Assembly (NCBI GenBank): GCA_016702705.1
Contig: JADJDM010000002.1
Location: 372,001-436,000 of the forward strand
Source: Bacteroidota bacterium
GTDB taxonomy: Bacteria > Bacteroidota > Bacteroidia > B-17B0 > Aurantibacillaceae
Length of the DNA stretch: 64,000 nucleotides
Direction: 5' to 3'
Shown: piece by piece, positions 63,844 to 64,000 of the stretch
Layout of the letters: each line of letters begins with the position of its first letter
Numbering within the stretch: the first letter of the stretch is position 1
Notes under the pieces: generated by a model
Databases searched by the model: none
What the model was told of the DNA's origin: nothing
Seen by the model: only the letters and a program-made list of their open reading frames with translations
Made by a program: the position numbers and the translations under genes

Positions 63844-64000
63844 TTATTCAGTTACAATTATTTTTTTTGTGCTACTGCTATTGTTTGTCGTAAAAAATAA
63901 ACTCCGTTTTTAATTTTCATTTTATCTAAATTTAATTGAAACTCTTGCTCACCTTTTGCTAAGCCTTTTAATTCATGAGTATATAAAGTAATTCCTTGCG
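63844..64000 (-). CDS. C-terminal end of a T9SS type A protein (partial, frameshifted)
   Basis: Only the last ~50 codons are in the window. The frame reads 'GITLYTHELKGLAKGEQEFQLNLDKMKIKNGVYFL', then breaks at 63891 where one A is missing on the coding strand. Restored, it ends 'TTNNSSSTKKIIVTE', a standard type A sorting-domain finish. The gene continues beyond 64000. Confidence 0.7.

Noticed and set aside
1..64000. tRNA or rRNA genes
   Set aside because: No cloverleaf with a GGTTCRAAUCC-type T-arm and no rRNA-like sequence was noticed on either strand, although reading by eye is not exhaustive.

Overview
The window is from a low-GC member of the Bacteroidota. Supporting signs are several very large secreted proteins with type IX secretion (T9SS) sorting domains of both the 'PNP…' type A and the gliding-motility-associated (CHU_C) type B, LytTR-based two-component systems, DUF4199 and DUF2306 membrane proteins, YARHG and Bacteroidota OmpA/TPR proteins, a RibBA fusion, and promoters with the phylum-specific TAnnTTTG -7 element. 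A genus cannot be named from the sequence.

Layout: 1-5.5 kb holds a 5'-truncated, multiply frameshifted TPR protein, an OmpA-family protein, a cytochrome-c-like lipoprotein and small unknown genes. 5.6-8.0 kb holds two alpha/beta hydrolases and a DUF4199 protein in one probable operon. 8.07-8.7 kb is a MntA/HepT toxin-antitoxin pair. 8.8-13.3 kb carries ribBA, a pseudouridine synthase, a small STAS-like protein and a B12-binding radical SAM protein, with ~97-bp dispersed repeats on both sides of ribBA. 13.3-15.4 kb is a small accessory island: a HEPN-domain protein and a WapI-like immunity protein separated by an integron attC-like folded site. 15.7-19.7 kb is a T9SS type A surface protein flanked by a duplicated 95-bp tail of the downstream TPR gene. 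19.9-23.8 kb holds the TPR gene, hflX, lipA, a secreted protein and an OsmC protein. 23.8-35.8 kb holds a patatin-barrel protein and two giant type B T9SS proteins, each preceded by a small secreted-protein gene. 35.9-45.6 kb is housekeeping: recJ (interrupted), yebC, marR, tsaD and a TamB-like protein. 45.7-64 kb contains lipoproteins, T9SS proteins, an FtsX/MacB permease and three LytTR regulators with two sensor kinases.

The best candidate for something undescribed is in 49.0-58.4 kb. Five intergenic direct-repeat sites share the form GTGAA-N16-GTGAR, with the repeats exactly 21 bp apart. They lie upstream of four secreted or lipoprotein genes and in front of a stand-alone LytTR gene and its divergent sensor kinase. 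This looks like a local LytTR regulon with two half-site flavours, each nearest to a different LytTR gene. A second theme is the recurrent TAnnTTTG box ending only 3-5 nt before the start codon (six genes), which implies leaderless mRNAs. A third is the attC-like site between two defence/immunity-type genes.

Many genes are broken by single-base indels. Most are repaired by adding one A to an A-run, so sequencing or assembly homopolymer error is the most economical explanation. recJ is different: it has an in-frame TAG and an altered DHH motif.
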